From positions 5,270,001-5,334,000 of the forward strand of contig NZ_CP142884.1 in assembly GCF_040760075.1 (NCBI RefSeq): a stretch of DNA of 64,000 bases. Direction: 5' to 3'. The position numbers and the translations under genes were made by a program. Below, piece after piece: positions 18,201 through 27,257 of the stretch. The notes under the pieces were generated by a model. That model had not been told where the DNA came from. It searched no databases and saw nothing but the letters and a program-made list of their open reading frames with translations. This DNA comes from Sphingobacterium sp. R2 (lineage in GTDB: Bacteria; Bacteroidota; Bacteroidia; Sphingobacteriales; Sphingobacteriaceae). Each line of letters opens with the position of its first letter. Position 1 is the stretch's first letter.

Positions 18201-18803
18201 TTAGAATTTAAATGCGAGCTGGCCTGAATTCTCTTTTGACTGGTTGCCAAATGGTATAAAATCGATGGTTTCGTACTGGCCTAAATCCGGTTTAAACTCT
18301 CGCACATGAACACCCTTGCACATAAAGCTTAGGTCAACCGATCTGAATTGCTGCTTGGCGATCTCGAGCCATTCTGGCTCAAGCTGCCGCCCGATTGAGA
18401 TATGAGGTTCGTCGCTAATATCGATCAAATCAAACTCCGTTAAGGTCTGCACAACCTTTCTCGCGCGATCCTTAAGGTAACTGCGCGCATGTACCGTCGG
18501 CGCGATAACAAAGGCACCTCCAGAAAAAGACGAAAAATGATCAAAGTAAACATACTGGCTCCGTTCGTACACCAAGGTTTCCTGCAAAGCCTCGACAGCT
18601 CTGGCCAGTTCACTCTCCCCGGCCTCGACAGCACATATCGTGACATGAGCTTTGGCATTACAACTGCGGTACCAGCCTTTGTTTTTGTCGGGAAATAGTT
18701 CGGCCAACGACGCACGTAAGCGTCGCTTCAAACCATCCACGAAAACAATACCAGCTTCATCAGGTTGAAAAACAAACGAATATTTATTGACACTACCCTC
18801 CAT
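18201..18803 (-). CDS. 2H phosphoesterase / 2'-5' RNA ligase-like protein
   Basis: A 200-residue protein starting at ATG 18803 (MEGSVNKYSF); the frame runs 27 codons further to a TTG, but that extension would add a hydrophobic segment that the cytoplasmic family lacks. The two signature tetrapeptides of the 2H superfamily are present: HVTI (about residue 55) and HISI (about residue 147), set in beta strands. Such enzymes act on cyclic phosphodiesters or 2'-5' linked RNA. The exact substrate is unknown. It lies 90 bases downstream of the gamma-glutamyltransferase stop codon on the same strand and may share its transcript. Confidence 0.85.
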   Translation of the reverse strand: MEGSVNKYSFVFQPDEAGIVFVDGLKRRLRASLAELFPDKNKGWYRSCNAKAHVTICAVEAGESELARAVEALQETLVYERSQYVYFDHFSSFSGGAFVIAPTVHARSYLKDRARKVVQTLTEFDLIDISDEPHISIGRQLEPEWLEIAKQQFRSVDLSFMCKGVHVREFKPDLGQYETIDFIPFGNQSKENSGQLAFKF

Positions 18804-18893
18804 AACAAAAATCAATTTTCGATCAGTAGGTAAGATAACAAATAGCCCGGAGATAACAAAACTTAAGGCTAGCCTTTTAAACAACAGTACAGG

Positions 18894-20849
18894 TTACCAA
18901 CCGATGCCGTAATCCTCCCCATTGTTGCTACTACCCCCCCAAAGCGTGTGGTGCTGTTCGTCGAAATAAATAGCGTTGATCGGTCCGCTGGTACGCTCGC
19001 CTAGCTGAATACTGTAGCCCATACCCTTTAATTGTTCAATAATTGCCGGTGCTGTAGTTTTATCCAATAGCAGGCTACCTGAGCGTGGTTTTCGATCATC
19101 GGTCTTGGTTCCACCCAGCGAAAGCCAAAGCTGATTGCTATTGATATTGGCCGCCTCGCTGGCTTGTTGTGGCGTCATACCAAACTCGACCATATTCAAG
19201 AAAAACTGCAATAGGTTTTGGTCTTGTGTATCTCCGCCCTGCACGGCGAAAGAAAGGTAAGGTTTCCCATTTTTTAAAGCCATTGACGGACTAAGTGTTA
19301 CACGCGGTCTTTTGCCGGGTTCGACCACATTGAACGGATTAATCAGTGAATCCAATACAAAACTCTGTAAACGCTGACTCATACCCACTCCGGTATTCCC
19401 GGCGATACAGGCAGGTAGCCAGCCGCCACTTGGTGTGATCGAAACAACCCAGCCTTCGGCGTCTGCTGCCTCAACGCTGGTGGTTCCCCGTAATAAGCGG
19501 TCCATATATGCACTATCAACGGATAGCGAAGCCACAAGCGCCGCCGCCGACAAGTCCTTCACAGACGAACTTGAGCGTGCGTCATGTTTAGGGACAAAAT
19601 CATTTTTCACTTCAGTGTTCGGTTCAAACTGCTGCCGACGCTGCTCCAGTAAAGACAAATACGGGTTCTGCTTACCTTCATAGGGGTATGGGTCTCCTGG
19701 AAGTACATTCGGGTTATTTTGCTTAAGATCAATGGTTGTGGTCCTCGCCTTAGCGTAAGACTGATGCAAAAGACCTTGAATAGGTGTCTTCGGTGTACCG
19801 TAGGGATCACCATAATAAAAATCCCGATCGGCAAAGGCTAAGTTCATCACCTGATAGAGTGTATGAATATAAGAAGCAGAATTATAGCCCATTGCCTTTA
19901 GATCAAAGTTTTTCAGCATCTGCAGACTCTGCAGCATGGCTGGACCTTGGGTCCATTCTTGTAATTTATACACGTCAATGCCCTTATAATCGACATGCAA
20001 TGGTTCCTCCTCAATAGGTTTCCAATTGGCCAAGTCTGCTTTCGTGATTAAGCCACCTTGCTCCTTACTGCCACGGACAAATTCATCTGCAATATCGCCG
20101 GTATAAAAGCGTTCATAGGCAGCCATGATTGCAGCTTTCCTGTCTTTTCCCGCTGCTAGCGCCTTCTTTTCCGCTTCTACCAATTTGGACAGGGTCTTAT
20201 GCAGATCTTGCTGCACAAAAACCTCTCCCGCTTGGGGCGCTTCCCAAGATTTCCCTTCATGCACTAAAAACACCTTTTTACTGTAGGGCCATTCTTTAAT
20301 ACGGTCTTTCCCTCGCTCGATACTTGTTGCTGTTTGTGCATCAATGGGATAACCCGAAGCCATTTCAAGAGCAGGAGCCAATACCTCTGCAAGACTTTTC
20401 GTTCCATATTGCGCCAACATATAGCACAATCCGCCGGGTGTACCCGGAGTAACCGCAGCAAGGGGACCATATTCCGGTGGAAATTCATAGCCCTTTGATC
20501 TAAAAAAATCGACTGTCGCTCCAGTTGGTGCTACTCCCAATGCATTAATGGCAATCACCTTTTTTAACTTCGGATGATAAATTAACGCTTGTGTCTCTCC
20601 GCCCCAACTCAATACATCCCACATCGTACAGGTTGCTGCGAGCATGGCACAAGCAGCGTCCACCGCATTTCCCCCTTGCTGGAATAGCTGGGCACCCGCA
20701 GTAGCTGCCAAAGGCTTACCCGTAATAGCCATCCAATGTTTTCCATGTAACGGTGGTTTCTGTGTACGCTGGGCGGAACTCAGCATCGGCGTACAGGTAG
20801 TAAGCAATCCAAACAGCGTCATCAGTAGCAAGGGGCATCTTCTTTTCAT
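18894..20849 (-). CDS. Gamma-glutamyltransferase family protein
   Basis: A 651-residue N-terminal-nucleophile hydrolase, exported (signal peptide ending near SSAQ). N-terminal family features are GGNAVDAACAMLAATC and WGGETQALIYH. The autoprocessing site is probably GTTSVEAADAEGWVVSIT, where the first Thr of TTSVE would become the new N-terminus of the small subunit. The GGxTQDQN-type region (VQGGDTQDQNLLQFF) and GVGMSQRLQSF are also typical. It should hydrolyse or transfer gamma-glutamyl groups in the periplasm; some family members are cephalosporin acylases instead. A 15-bp tandem duplication sits just ahead of the start codon. Confidence 0.9.
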   Translation of the reverse strand: MKRRCPLLLMTLFGLLTTCTPMLSSAQRTQKPPLHGKHWMAITGKPLAATAGAQLFQQGGNAVDAACAMLAATCTMWDVLSWGGETQALIYHPKLKKVIAINALGVAPTGATVDFFRSKGYEFPPEYGPLAAVTPGTPGGLCYMLAQYGTKSLAEVLAPALEMASGYPIDAQTATSIERGKDRIKEWPYSKKVFLVHEGKSWEAPQAGEVFVQQDLHKTLSKLVEAEKKALAAGKDRKAAIMAAYERFYTGDIADEFVRGSKEQGGLITKADLANWKPIEEEPLHVDYKGIDVYKLQEWTQGPAMLQSLQMLKNFDLKAMGYNSASYIHTLYQVMNLAFADRDFYYGDPYGTPKTPIQGLLHQSYAKARTTTIDLKQNNPNVLPGDPYPYEGKQNPYLSLLEQRRQQFEPNTEVKNDFVPKHDARSSSSVKDLSAAALVASLSVDSAYMDRLLRGTTSVEAADAEGWVVSITPSGGWLPACIAGNTGVGMSQRLQSFVLDSLINPFNVVEPGKRPRVTLSPSMALKNGKPYLSFAVQGGDTQDQNLLQFFLNMVEFGMTPQQASEAANINSNQLWLSLGGTKTDDRKPRSGSLLLDKTTAPAIIEQLKGMGYSIQLGERTSGPINAIYFDEQHHTLWGGSSNNGEDYGIGW

Positions 20850-20853
20850 AGCA

Positions 20854-20883
20854 GCAATCTTTCGTTAAGCAATCTTTCGTTAA
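20854..20883 (-). repeat. Perfect 15-bp tandem duplication in the leader of the gamma-glutamyltransferase gene
   Basis: GCAATCTTTCGTTAA occurs twice head to tail at 20854-20868 and 20869-20883, ending 4 bases from the ATG at 20849. On the transcribed strand this doubles the sequence TTAACGAAAGATTGC in the ribosome-binding region. Confidence 0.9.
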
Positions 20884-20933
20884 GAAATGGTTTTAGTGAA
20901 ACCAAGATAGGTATTTTTAAAACAAACAAAAAA

Positions 20934-20964
20934 CCCCTATCAACCGAGATTGATAGGAGTTTTT
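20934..20964 (-). terminator. Intrinsic terminator of the xylose operon
   Basis: CTATCAA at 20937-20943 pairs with TTGATAG at 20950-20956, extended by CCC/GGA-type pairs, with A/T tracts on both sides. It follows the symporter gene on the minus strand. Confidence 0.82.
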
Positions 20965-20985
20965 AAAATCTTATTTACTATTGGT

Positions 20986-22662
20986 TTACCAATAAATAGA
21001 ATATAATGCTGTAACCAACAGCGCCACGATCAAGGCAATGACCAAAAACGCCCGGTGTGGTTTAAACATCGTGGTATCAACTTCCAATCCAGCGGGTACT
21101 ACACCACGCTTATTGTCGATGATACTAATGAGAATCATACCGACAATACAGATCACGAAGACAAATCCCATTCGATCCAAAAATGGAATTTCGTACACTC
21201 CTGTTGTTGGATTTGGAACGGAGAAACCTGTCGATGACAAGAATGACAGATCGACCCAATCCGGCAATTTTTTGAAGATAATGGAGAAAATAAAACCTCC
21301 AATTGTTGCAAACAAAGCCGCATTTGAAGTTGCTTTCTTCCAGAAGAATCCTAAAATGAACATCGCAAAAATACCTGGAGATACAAAACCCGTATACTCT
21401 TGAATGTATTGAAATCCACCTTTCTTATCAATACCCAAATGTGGAGCAATCAGCACACCCAAAATCATGGCAACCACAACAGTTAATTTACCAATATTGA
21501 CCAACTTCTTATCAGATGCTTCGGTATTGAATACTTTTTTGTAAATATCCAAGGAGAAGATTGTTGCAATACTGTTTGCCTTACCAGCTAAAGAAGCTAC
21601 CACTGCAGCTGTCAATGCGGCGAAAGACAGTCCTTTGAGACCGGCCGGCAACAAATTCAACAAAACTGGATACGCATGATCAGGGTTGACCTCACCATGT
21701 TGCATCATTTCATTTTGGAACAAGCCATCTTTCCACATGACGTAGGCTGCAATACCCGGCAATACAACAATAATAGGCATCAATAACTTTAAAAATGCTG
21801 CAAACAGAATTCCGTTTCGGGCAGTTTTAAGATCTGCCCCCAACGCGCGCTGCGTAATGTATTGATTACATCCCCAATAATTGAGATTAACGATCCACAT
21901 CCCTCCGATCAAGACGGTTAAGCCTGGCAAATCGAGGTAATTCTCATTTTTACGATCAAGGATCATATGGAAGTGGTCGGAAGCCTTTTCGGTCATCAAG
22001 TGATAACCTTCCAATACCCCTGATCCGCCATAGTGCTCCGAAACAAGGTTGAGGGCGAGATAAGTTGTCGCCAAACCGCCCAATACCAAAAAGAAAACCT
22101 GAATAATATCCGTATAGCCAATCACCTTCATACCACCTAAAGTAATGATAACCGCAAAAATTGCTATGGCATACATACACGCTTCAAGACTGATACCCGA
22201 GATACTGCTTACTGCTATTGCCCCCAAATAAAGGATAGAAGTCAAATTGACGACAACATATAACAGTAACCAAAAGACGGCCATAATCATCGCAACAGTT
22301 CCATTATAACGTTTATGGAGAAACTGTGGCATCGTAAAAATCTTGTTCTTTAGATATACCGGTATAAAAAATACGGCAACAACAATCAGCGTGATGGCAG
22401 CCATCCACTCATACGTTGCAATAGCCAATCCCATCTTAAATCCGGAACCGCTCATACCGATAAATTGCTCGGCAGATATATTGGATGCAATCAGGGATGC
22501 TCCAATAGCCCACCAGGTCAAAGACCCCTCAGCCAGAAAATAATCTTTAGATCCTACAGATTCAGATTTCTTGCGATAATACACCCATAATCCGTAACCC
22601 GCCACAATGACAAAGTAGATCAGGAAAACGATGTAATCTTTTGTGCTTAAATAATTATTCAT
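20986..22662 (-). CDS. Sodium/sugar symporter (SSS/SLC5 family), probable xylose transporter
   Basis: A 558-residue inner-membrane symporter of the vSGLT type. Features: N-terminal transmembrane helix (YIVFLIYFVIVAGYGLWVYYRKK), the family segment SLTWWAIGASLIASNISAEQFIGMSGSGFKMGLAIATYEW, and around 13-14 helices up to the C-terminal anchor. It is the third gene of a xylB-xylA-transporter operon, 51 bases after xylA, so xylose is the likely substrate; the family also carries glucose, galactose and inositol. Sodium dependence comes from the family and was not tested. Confidence 0.92.
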   Translation of the reverse strand: MNNYLSTKDYIVFLIYFVIVAGYGLWVYYRKKSESVGSKDYFLAEGSLTWWAIGASLIASNISAEQFIGMSGSGFKMGLAIATYEWMAAITLIVVAVFFIPVYLKNKIFTMPQFLHKRYNGTVAMIMAVFWLLLYVVVNLTSILYLGAIAVSSISGISLEACMYAIAIFAVIITLGGMKVIGYTDIIQVFFLVLGGLATTYLALNLVSEHYGGSGVLEGYHLMTEKASDHFHMILDRKNENYLDLPGLTVLIGGMWIVNLNYWGCNQYITQRALGADLKTARNGILFAAFLKLLMPIIVVLPGIAAYVMWKDGLFQNEMMQHGEVNPDHAYPVLLNLLPAGLKGLSFAALTAAVVASLAGKANSIATIFSLDIYKKVFNTEASDKKLVNIGKLTVVVAMILGVLIAPHLGIDKKGGFQYIQEYTGFVSPGIFAMFILGFFWKKATSNAALFATIGGFIFSIIFKKLPDWVDLSFLSSTGFSVPNPTTGVYEIPFLDRMGFVFVICIVGMILISIIDNKRGVVPAGLEVDTTMFKPHRAFLVIALIVALLVTALYSIYW

Positions 22663-22713
22663 GTAATGGTAATTGGTTTAATTCGATCGCCTAATATAGA
22701 AATATTTTTAGAA

Positions 22714-24042
22714 CTATATATATCTGTTGATCAAATTTTCTAAATACTCCTGCTTACCACTAATCGTTTTTGGCTCTCCCAATTCTACTGCTAAATCTCT
22801 TAAGTTCTCCAATGTCAATGCCTGTCCTTCGAATGATGCACCATGGCCGGTATCAAAAGAGGCATAACGCTCTGCCCGTATTTTTTTGTATTCCGAGTCT
22901 TGCAGGATACGATCTGCTGTAAGCAATGCGCGGGCAAAAATATCCATCCCACCAATATGCGCATAAAACAAATCTTCGGGATCTGTGGAATTCCGACGGA
23001 TTTTGGCATCAAAATTCACACCTCCACCTTGGAGTCCGCCACCCTCTAAAATAATCAACATCGCTTCGGTCAACTCATTGATATCATTTGGAAATTGATC
23101 CGTATCCCATCCATTTTGATAATCACCGCGGTTGGCGTCAATAGAACCTAATTTACCGGCATCTACAGCGACCTGTAACTCGTGTTGAAAAGTATGTCCG
23201 GCCAATGTCGCGTGGTTGACTTCTAAATTTAATTTAAAATCGTCCAAAAGATTATACTGACGTAAGAATCCAAGTACGGTAGCCGCATCGTAATCGTACT
23301 GATGTTTTGTCGGTTCACATGGTTTGGGTTCGATAAAGAAAGTCCCTTTAAAGCCGTTTTTGCGGGCATAATCTTTGGCCATGTGCAAAAACTGCGCAAG
23401 ATGTTCCTGCTCGCGTTTCATATTGGTATTTAAAAGGCTCATATAACCCTCTCTTCCGCCCCAGAACACATAGTTTTCACCGCCGAGGGCAATTGTTGCA
23501 TCCAATGCTGCCTTTACCTGAGCGCCACCATGTGCTAGAACATGAAAATCAGGATTAGTCGCCGCCCCATTCATATAACGCTTATGGCTAAAAAGGTTGG
23601 CTGTTCCCCAAAGCAATTTGATACCGCTTTCCTGTTGTTTTTCCTTTGCATAATCAACAATAGTGGACAGGCGTTTTTCATTTTCAACGACATTATCCGA
23701 ATAATCCACTAAATCTACGTCGTGGAAGCAGTAATAAGGTATATTAATTTTACTGATAAATTCGAATGCCGCATCCATTTTATCTTTTGCTCTGCTGATT
23801 ACGTCGCTGCTTTCATCCCATGGAAACTGATGTGTCGGTCCGCCAAAAGGATCAGATCCGTTACCATTGAACGAATGCCAGTACGAACAGGCAAATTTAA
23901 AATACTCTTCCATTGTCTTTCCCCCGACAAGTTGCTTCGGGTTGTAATAGCGGAAAGCCAATGGATTTGTGCTGTCTTTCCCTTCGAACTGAATTTGGCC
24001 TACGCCTTTGAAAAATTCTTTTTTCCCTTTGATAACATTCAT
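22714..24042 (-). CDS. xylA: Xylose isomerase
   Basis: A 442-residue cytoplasmic TIM-barrel enzyme converting D-xylose to D-xylulose. Active-site landmarks are YYCFHDVDLVD (catalytic His), YVFWGGREGY, FFIEPKPCEPTKHQYD (metal-binding Glu and catalytic Lys), NLEVNHATLAGHTFQHEL, GSIDANRGDYQNGWDTDQFP and GGVNFDAKIRRNSTDPEDLF (metal ligands). The size matches the long class II isomerases. The start codon lies one base from the end of xylB, so translation of the two is coupled. Confidence 0.98.
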   Translation of the reverse strand: MNVIKGKKEFFKGVGQIQFEGKDSTNPLAFRYYNPKQLVGGKTMEEYFKFACSYWHSFNGNGSDPFGGPTHQFPWDESSDVISRAKDKMDAAFEFISKINIPYYCFHDVDLVDYSDNVVENEKRLSTIVDYAKEKQQESGIKLLWGTANLFSHKRYMNGAATNPDFHVLAHGGAQVKAALDATIALGGENYVFWGGREGYMSLLNTNMKREQEHLAQFLHMAKDYARKNGFKGTFFIEPKPCEPTKHQYDYDAATVLGFLRQYNLLDDFKLNLEVNHATLAGHTFQHELQVAVDAGKLGSIDANRGDYQNGWDTDQFPNDINELTEAMLIILEGGGLQGGGVNFDAKIRRNSTDPEDLFYAHIGGMDIFARALLTADRILQDSEYKKIRAERYASFDTGHGASFEGQALTLENLRDLAVELGEPKTISGKQEYLENLINRYI

Positions 24043-24043
24043 T

Positions 24044-25528
24044 TTAATTGCTATTTATTTGTTTGTTTAATAATTCTTTCCATTGTTGATAATGCTCTTC
24101 ATATTGCGCTACGAACTGGGGTTCCACGGTATATACAGGCTTCAATGAACGAAAGGCTTCTTTAAAATCTGCATAATACCCACTTCCTATTCCTGCGCCG
24201 AGTGCGGCTCCTATACTTCCATCATGATTGAAAATCTCTACAGGAACGTTTGTAGCCCCTACAAATGACTCTCTGAAAACAGAGCTCAAGAATAAATTGG
24301 CATAACCTGCACGAATCATATTCGGATACAGATTGTTCTCGCGCATGATATCCAGGCCGTAACGAAACGCGTAGGCAATTCCTTCTTGTATGGCGCGCAA
24401 GATATCGCTGGTCTCATGTCTGTTCAAGTCTATTGCTGAGATTGAAGCGCCGACGGTTTGGTTATTGAGCATGCGTTCGGCACCATTGCCAAATGGAATA
24501 ACCTGTAGTCCTTTGCTGCCGATGGGGGAAGCTCCCGCCATGGCATTGATCTGTTCATACGACAAATCACGCCCTAGCATCTTTCTGCCCCAACTATTCA
24601 TAATGCCCGTTCCATTGATACAGAGCAATACGCCTGTTCGGATATCGTCCTCGCGATAATTCACATGTGCAAATGTATTTACGCGTGATTCGCGGTCAGC
24701 GATCAGCTGGTCGCTGACCCCATAGATCACACCAGAAGTACCTGCGGTCGCAGCAACTTCTCCAGGCTGTAGCACATTGAGCGAAAGCGCGTTATTAGGT
24801 TGATCACCGGCTTTATAATTGATGGTCACAGCAGCAGACAGACCGAGTTCCTCGGCCACAGTAGCTTTAATCTGACCATGTGTTGAAAAGACAGGTAAGA
24901 TCTCGGGAATGAGATCATCATCAAAACCATAATAGTCCATGATTGTCCGCGACAGAACATTAGCTTTAAAATCCCAGAATATACCTTCCGAAAGCGCCGA
25001 TATGGAGGTGGTCACTTGTCCCGACAGCTTCATCGCTATAAAATCTCCCGGCAACATAATCTTGTCTATCTTTTCGTAAACCGCAGGCTCATTTGCTTTG
25101 ACCCAGGCCAACTTTGACGCCGTAAAATTACCTGGAGAATTCAAATGATGGCTTAAGTTAAAAGACCGCCCGATTTCTTCAAAAGCGATATTACCCAATT
25201 CAACAGCCCTGCTGTCGCACCAGATAATTGAATTGCGTAGCACCTGCTGCTCTTTATCAACGACAACCAATCCGTGCATCTGGTAAGCAATTCCAATGGC
25301 TGAAATTGCTTTAGGATCGTAAAGTCCCAATGCATTAGCTTTCAATAAAGCCTGTTTGAAGTAATCCCACCAGTCGAGCGGATTCTGTTCAGCCCAATTG
25401 GGTTCGACAGTAATTATTGGAGCTTCTACATCTGGATATTGCACCGAGCACACCTTGCGTTGCGAAGAGGCTTCAACAATTGAAACTTTCACAGAAGAAG
25501 TACCTACATCTATACCTAACAAATACAT
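24044..25528 (-). CDS. xylB: Xylulokinase
   Basis: A 494-residue FGGY-family kinase that phosphorylates D-xylulose for entry into the pentose phosphate pathway. ATG 25528 (MYLLGIDVGTSSVK) was chosen because it begins the ATP-binding phosphate-1 loop; the frame runs 25 codons further upstream and would overlap the operator. GIAYQMHGLV and KAGDQPNNALSLNV are family signatures, and the adenosine motif lies near AAGTSGVIYG. First gene of the xylose operon, under the divergent LacI-type regulator. Confidence 0.96.
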   Translation of the reverse strand: MYLLGIDVGTSSVKVSIVEASSQRKVCSVQYPDVEAPIITVEPNWAEQNPLDWWDYFKQALLKANALGLYDPKAISAIGIAYQMHGLVVVDKEQQVLRNSIIWCDSRAVELGNIAFEEIGRSFNLSHHLNSPGNFTASKLAWVKANEPAVYEKIDKIMLPGDFIAMKLSGQVTTSISALSEGIFWDFKANVLSRTIMDYYGFDDDLIPEILPVFSTHGQIKATVAEELGLSAAVTINYKAGDQPNNALSLNVLQPGEVAATAGTSGVIYGVSDQLIADRESRVNTFAHVNYREDDIRTGVLLCINGTGIMNSWGRKMLGRDLSYEQINAMAGASPIGSKGLQVIPFGNGAERMLNNQTVGASISAIDLNRHETSDILRAIQEGIAYAFRYGLDIMRENNLYPNMIRAGYANLFLSSVFRESFVGATNVPVEIFNHDGSIGAALGAGIGSGYYADFKEAFRSLKPVYTVEPQFVAQYEEHYQQWKELLNKQINSN

Positions 25529-25575
25529 GGTAATTAATTCTAATTGGTTATAAAAAACGCCGGCGGCATCCATTT

Positions 25576-25589
25576 TGCAACCGGTTGCA
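25576..25589. promoter_or_regulatory. LacI-family operator (perfect palindrome)
   Basis: TGCAACCGGTTGCA, a perfect 14-bp palindrome with the central CG typical of LacI-family operators. It begins one base after the -7 box of the xylB promoter, so a bound repressor would cover the transcription start. It is the expected site of the adjacent XylR-like regulator. Confidence 0.85.
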
Positions 25590-25620
25590 TAAAAGTAGGA
25601 CATGTTTCTGAATTTTCAAA
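25590..25620 (-). promoter_or_regulatory. xylB promoter
   Basis: Read on the minus strand: TTTG (25620-25617), exactly 19 bases, then TACTTTTA (25597-25590), a one-base variant of TAnnTTTG. The operator palindrome follows immediately downstream. Confidence 0.7.
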
Positions 25621-25648
25621 ATATTAATAAAATTATTTACTTTGGAGC

Positions 25649-26671
25649 GTGAATAAAAAAACAACCATTTACGATATCGCCCGTGAGCTAGGAGTAACAG
25701 TCTCCACTGTATCCCGCGCATTGAACAATGTGCCTACCATCAGTGAGTCTACACGAAAAATAGTGCTGGAAAAGGCAAAGGAATTAAATTATAGTGTCAA
25801 TAAGCTGGCCTCGTCCCTTTCTTCGGGCAAGTCCAATACCATCGGAGTGATTGTACCAACGATGCAAATTCATTTTTTTGCGGAAGCCGTACACAGCATT
25901 GAAAAAGAATTAAAGAAACACAATTATAGTTTATTGCTCTATCAGTCGAATGAATCTTTTGCGGACGAGGTCAATGGCGTAAAAACTTTACTCGAAGCGC
26001 AGGTAGCTGGTATCATTGCGTCTCTGTCTCTGGAAACCCAAGAAACACAGCACTTTCAGGAAGTGATCAACCAGCGCAAATGCCTTGTTGTGTTTGACCG
26101 TACCCACAAAAATATTCCTGCACCCGTCGTAAAACTCGACGATTATAAAGCGGGTTATCTTGCAACACAGCATCTACTGGAAGAGGGATACAAAAATATA
26201 GCCTTTATTACAACTGACAAAGAGATCGCAATTTTCCAGGATCGGTTCCTCGGTTTCGAAGCCGCATTAAAGGATGCGAACATTTCACCGCGCAAAGATT
26301 TTATTATCCGCGGCGACTTATCCATTGAAGCCGGCATCAAAGGCACGGAACAGATTCTACAATCTGCCATCCAACCGGATGCCTTCATTGGAGGCGATGA
26401 CTTTACAGCTGTAGGGATTATCCAAGCTTTAAAAGCTGCCCATATTGATATTCCAGCAACGGGTGTTATCGGTTTTGCAAACCAGACCTTTTCCTCCTTC
26501 ATTACCCCCACACTATCCAGTATAGACCAACAGGCCAACAAAATGGGGGAAGAATGCGCAAAGTTATTTTTGAAAATGGTCAAACAAAAAAGTCCTTATG
26601 AAACGATCGAGCAAATTGTTCTTGATCCTGTATTGATAAAAAGAAAATCTACTCATAGAATAGACAAATAA
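25649..26671 (+). CDS. LacI-family transcriptional regulator of the xylose operon
   Basis: A 340-residue repressor. The N-terminal helix-turn-helix (TIYDIARELGVTVSTVSRALNN) and hinge (KLASSLSSGKSNTIGVIVPT) are classic LacI features, followed by a periplasmic-binding-protein-like sugar domain (VAGIIASLSLET, AFIGGDDFTAVGIIQAL, GVIGFANQTF). The start codon is GTG at 25649, only a few bases after a TTTG element, so the transcript may be leaderless. Transcribed divergently from xylB with the palindromic operator between them; it most likely senses xylose or xylulose. Confidence 0.93.
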   Translation: MNKKTTIYDIARELGVTVSTVSRALNNVPTISESTRKIVLEKAKELNYSVNKLASSLSSGKSNTIGVIVPTMQIHFFAEAVHSIEKELKKHNYSLLLYQSNESFADEVNGVKTLLEAQVAGIIASLSLETQETQHFQEVINQRKCLVVFDRTHKNIPAPVVKLDDYKAGYLATQHLLEEGYKNIAFITTDKEIAIFQDRFLGFEAALKDANISPRKDFIIRGDLSIEAGIKGTEQILQSAIQPDAFIGGDDFTAVGIIQALKAAHIDIPATGVIGFANQTFSSFITPTLSSIDQQANKMGEECAKLFLKMVKQKSPYETIEQIVLDPVLIKRKSTHRIDK

Positions 26672-26698
26672 TCCCTACCTTTGTCTAAATTTTTTTAA

Positions 26699-27256
26699 AT
26701 GCAAGCCCGGCACAAATTTAGGACAGCAAGCATCTGCTTATTATTTGTCATTCAGGCCCTTTTTTTATTGGCCATCTTTGTAGAAAATAGAAGTTCTTAT
26801 CTTATACTGGCTTTTATAGGTCTACTCTCCTTACTTATTTTATACAGTTACCTTCGTTCGCCTATTCATCATCATAAACATGAATATGAGTCCATCCGAA
26901 TTGCCGTTTGGGTGCCTGTAGGAGCGATTATTTCTTACTATTTCAATCATACATTTGGGTTAGGTCCGGTCTTGGGCGCAGCACTTACAGGTACACTAGG
27001 CTCCTTCATACCCAATATCTATAAAGATTCAACGTATCTCCCTCATCTTCCGGCGGCAATTTATTGCGGTGCATTTGTAGGCATGTCCAATGCGCAGGTA
27101 GCTCATGGCTTCTCGTTTGTTCTGGCCGCCAGCGTTTTTACAGCGATTTTTCTGATAGTATCGAAAAGTCTATTGAATGGGGTCGGCGGTAAATTAGGCA
27201 CATTGGCCTTTCTTGGTGTTTCATTGACCTACCTGCTGTTATATCTTTTTAAGTAA
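26699..27256 (+). CDS. Membrane protein of unknown function, paralog A
   Basis: A 185-residue, highly hydrophobic protein with about five transmembrane helices and a His-rich cytoplasmic or periplasmic loop (PIHHHKHEYES). I do not recognise the family. Its second half aligns visibly with the whole of the next gene: YYFNHTFGLG with YYVNTKFDQG, AAIYCGAFVGM with PPVFIGASFIGM, and GGKLGTLAF with GGALGTSAC. The stop codon is one base from the next ATG, so both are co-translated; an exported BNR-type protein follows. It begins 27 bases after the xylR stop. Confidence 0.75.
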   Translation: MQARHKFRTASICLLFVIQALFLLAIFVENRSSYLILAFIGLLSLLILYSYLRSPIHHHKHEYESIRIAVWVPVGAIISYYFNHTFGLGPVLGAALTGTLGSFIPNIYKDSTYLPHLPAAIYCGAFVGMSNAQVAHGFSFVLAASVFTAIFLIVSKSLLNGVGGKLGTLAFLGVSLTYLLLYLFK

Positions 27257-27257
27257 T

